Position numbers and translations under genes: made by a program. Below are positions 62,168 through 64,000 of a stretch of 64,000 bases of DNA, one piece after another; the stretch's first letter is position 1; each line of letters opens with the position of its first letter. The notes beneath the pieces are model-generated. The model did no database searches and was not told the DNA's origin. It worked only from the letters and a program-made list of their open reading frames with translations. This DNA comes from Verrucomicrobiota bacterium (GTDB lineage Bacteria > Verrucomicrobiota > Verrucomicrobiia > Limisphaerales > J093): the NCBI GenBank assembly GCA_016716505.1, contig JADJWF010000003.1:248001-312000 (forward strand), in the 5' to 3' direction.

Positions 62168-63580
62168 TTACCCTGCGTCAACAACGGGCAGGCTCGCTGC
62201 TGCCATCGCCTGGCCGTGCCGCTTTTCCTTCTCATCCGGCGTGTGCAACACAATTCGTTGAGCCAGTTCCGGGAATTCGGTCGCCAGCACGTGGCGGGCG
62301 CCGGCCAGCATGATGTCCGCCCCGGGGCCGCTCGTGACGCGCCCAAGCAGCAAGAGGTGCTCAAACTCGTAGAAATCCGCAAAGTGAGCGATCGTGTAGC
62401 CGAGGTAGGTTCCGATCGTTTCGTAGATCCGGCGCGCACGGGGATCATCGCGCGCCATGAGCGACTGCACCCGTTTGAGCACCTCCGGCAACGGCAGGTC
62501 CGGGGGCGTCTCGATCCCGGCGGGGGCAACGAGCCGGCCGACGCATTGTTGCGAGAAGTAGCGGCAACCGAGGCCGCGATCGCCCGACCATTCATCGAGC
62601 GAGGCGTCGGGCTGGTAATCCACCGGGACGAACGCCAGTTCGTTCAGCCAGGAGGTGATGTTGCCATCGGGCGTGACGTAGCCGCCGGCGGTGCTGGTGC
62701 CCAAGGCGAGCCCGAGCACGGCGTTGGCCTCGAGGCTCATGCTGCCGGCCAAGGCGGTCACTTCGCCGTCGTTGACCACCTCCAGCGGCACGTTGTTCCA
62801 CGCTCGGCGGACTTCGAGAAACAGGTCCTTTACCCGGCTCTGGAACACCTCCGGAGGCACCCCTCGAAACAGCGATGCGACCTTCACGCGATTGTTCACG
62901 TACACGCCGGCAGCACTCCCGCCAATCGCGTCCACGCGCCGCAGGTGCGCCGCCGCGCGGCGGAGTGAGTCCATGATGCCGTCGAAGTGGTATTGGGGAT
63001 CGGCTTGAGGGATCGGGTCCCAGACGGTCTCATCGCTGAAAACGACCTCCCCTTCAATCACCGCCGCGACCTTCCGATCGCTGCCGCCGAGATCGAAGCC
63101 GATCCGGCAACCATTCCAATGGCGGCCCAGCGGCTTGGTCGCGGAACGAGCGGGCGGAAGGGCATCCCGCGAACAAGGGATCAACTCGAAAGGGCGCTCG
63201 TAGATCCGATTGCCCATGATGTCCGCGTCAAAGCGGCCGGTTGCGGTGTTGCGGTAGTACTGCTGGAGTTCAGCCGCCAAGCCGCTGGGACCGGCCCAGT
63301 GAATGCGGAAACCGCCCCGCGACCAGAGCAGGAACTTCAGCCAGCGCTCGACGAATCTTAGATTCGCCGCAGCCTGGGGGTGCGTCTCGGGAAGCACCTC
63401 GGTCGAGAAGCGAAACACGGACCCATCCGCCTGCTCGATCGCCACCTCGACCGGCACCGGATGGCCGCTGGCGCGTGCGGCTGCCCGGAAGGCGCGGTTG
63501 GCCAACACGGGCGGGCGAAAGGCGGAATCGAGTGTGGGCACCACCTTGGGCGTAACGAGGAAACTGGCTTCAGCGCTCAT
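62168..63580 (-). CDS. ROK-family sugar kinase-like protein with N-terminal extension
   Basis: The ATG at 63580 (MSAEASFLVTPKVV) gives 470 residues. The first 155 residues form an extra domain (LRFVERWLKFLLWSRGGFRIHW, FDADIMGNRIYERPFEL). The ROK domain follows: GCRIGFDLGGSDRKVAAVIEGE (phosphate loop), VDAIGGSAAGVYVNNRVK, VPLEVVNDGEVTALAGS (catalytic Asp region) and an acceptor region AVLGLALGTSTAGGYV. I do not see the full C-x-C-G-x-x-G-C zinc motif of many ROK proteins; it has DRGLGCRYFSQQCVG instead. It may be a kinase for a hexose or amino sugar. It is upstream of the deacetylase gene, with which it is probably co-transcribed. Confidence 0.82.
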   Translation of the reverse strand: MSAEASFLVTPKVVPTLDSAFRPPVLANRAFRAAARASGHPVPVEVAIEQADGSVFRFSTEVLPETHPQAAANLRFVERWLKFLLWSRGGFRIHWAGPSGLAAELQQYYRNTATGRFDADIMGNRIYERPFELIPCSRDALPPARSATKPLGRHWNGCRIGFDLGGSDRKVAAVIEGEVVFSDETVWDPIPQADPQYHFDGIMDSLRRAAAHLRRVDAIGGSAAGVYVNNRVKVASLFRGVPPEVFQSRVKDLFLEVRRAWNNVPLEVVNDGEVTALAGSMSLEANAVLGLALGTSTAGGYVTPDGNITSWLNELAFVPVDYQPDASLDEWSGDRGLGCRYFSQQCVGRLVAPAGIETPPDLPLPEVLKRVQSLMARDDPRARRIYETIGTYLGYTIAHFADFYEFEHLLLLGRVTSGPGADIMLAGARHVLATEFPELAQRIVLHTPDEKEKRHGQAMAAASLPVVDAG

Positions 63581-63642
63581 GGTCACCGAGGCGGAGTCTG
63601 GGCCGCTGCGCCGCCGCCGCAATTCGGAAACAGCTTCCAGCC

Positions 63643-64000
63643 TCAGATCCACGACGGCCAGTCGGGCAAGGGTGCCCCCGAGAGAAACGGTTCGAACCAC
63701 TCGGGCGATGGAGCCCGGAACTCCCAAGTCCTCGCCCGCCACTCGAACCGGACGGTGCCAGCGTGCAGCGCGTGCCAGGGCAACAGCAACGCTGCCCGCT
63801 GTTCCGCGGTCAGGCGTCCAGCCACGAAGTCCAGGTAGTACCGGTCATCCCGACCGTAGATCTTGTCGCCGACGATGGGATGCCCCGCGTGCGCCAGGTG
63901 GATGCGGATTTGGTGTTTTCGTCCGGTTCGCGGCCTGACCGTCAGGCACGTGAACTGTCCCTCCGGGCGGGTGACCCGCTGTCTGACGAAGAACTCCGTC
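63643..64000 (-). CDS. RluA-family pseudouridine synthase, C-terminal part (gene runs off the right edge)
   Basis: The minus-strand frame enters at the right edge and ends with TGA at 63645-63643, giving about 118 C-terminal residues. It contains LTVRPRTGRKHQIRIHLAHAGHPIVGDKIYG, the conserved C-terminal signature of RluA/RluC/RluD enzymes, and then a long family-typical tail (HALHAGTVRFEWRARTWEF). The catalytic Asp segment (HRLDxxTSG) would lie outside the window. It modifies uridines in rRNA or tRNA. It precedes the ROK gene by 62 nt on the same strand. Confidence 0.9.
   Translation of the reverse strand, partial: TEFFVRQRVTRPEGQFTCLTVRPRTGRKHQIRIHLAHAGHPIVGDKIYGRDDRYYLDFVAGRLTAEQRAALLLPWHALHAGTVRFEWRARTWEFRAPSPEWFEPFLSGAPLPDWPSWI

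Overview
The window looks like chromosomal DNA of a high-GC verrucomicrobium, probably of the Pedosphaera/Limisphaera type. The inference rests on scattered single-copy prepilin-like genes with an almost invariant FTLIELLVVIAIIAILA leader, paired sulfatases, Tat-exported Gfo/Idh/MocA oxidoreductases, an exported TIM-barrel protein, citramalate synthase, and a near absence of Shine-Dalgarno sequences. I could not run a search, so taxonomy and family names come from reading the proteins. One tRNA gene (Arg, anticodon TCT) is present. I found no rRNA, CRISPR array, intact insertion sequence or integrase.

Layout. 1-5627 (minus): a two-subunit class I fumarase, an isolated hypA, a membrane coiled-coil protein, a MoxR ATPase and the start of a DUF58 protein. 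5661-7532: exported heparinase-like lyase. 7702-12627 (plus): a compact four-gene cassette of two WXG100-like proteins, a helical partner and a 1310-residue membrane FtsK/SpoIIIE ATPase. It is a type VII-secretion-like system and the most interesting locus here. 12763-25216: exported nuclease/phosphatase-type protein, a repeat protein, two prepilin-like genes, exported oxidoreductases, tRNA-Arg, a divergent pterin-binding enzyme and a solitary MoxR. 25250-33046: housekeeping genes (HflX, CorA, sensor kinase, CHAD protein, citramalate synthase, fatty-acid/sterol hydroxylase, methyltransferase). 33071-39649: two sulfatases, a cytochrome c fused to a possible beta-barrel, a third prepilin and a lysine-2,3-aminomutase-like radical SAM enzyme. 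39727-40575: a small phage-head remnant. 40863-46878: response regulator and two large exported peptidases. 46912-52768: carbohydrate genes, including a Tat-exported DegT aminotransferase and rhamnulokinase. 52993-64000: lipoprotein nuclease/phosphatase, LysE exporter, a frameshifted radical SAM gene, glycosyltransferase, glutaminyl-tRNA synthetase with an insertion, and a run of B12-radical SAM, PIG-L deacetylase, ROK kinase and pseudouridine synthase.

How it works together. The sulfatases, exported lyase, exported oxidoreductases, rhamnulokinase and peptidases suggest a degrader of sulfated, deoxy-sugar-rich polysaccharide and protein. The WXG100/FtsK cassette is a self-contained translocation module. 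Five genes (fumarase, pterin-binding enzyme, second MoxR, TPMT-like methyltransferase, lysine aminomutase-like) have a TTG-like box, a 16-17 nt spacer and a TAnnnT box only 7-8 nt before the start codon. This suggests that leaderless transcripts are common in this organism, and it fixes several start codons.
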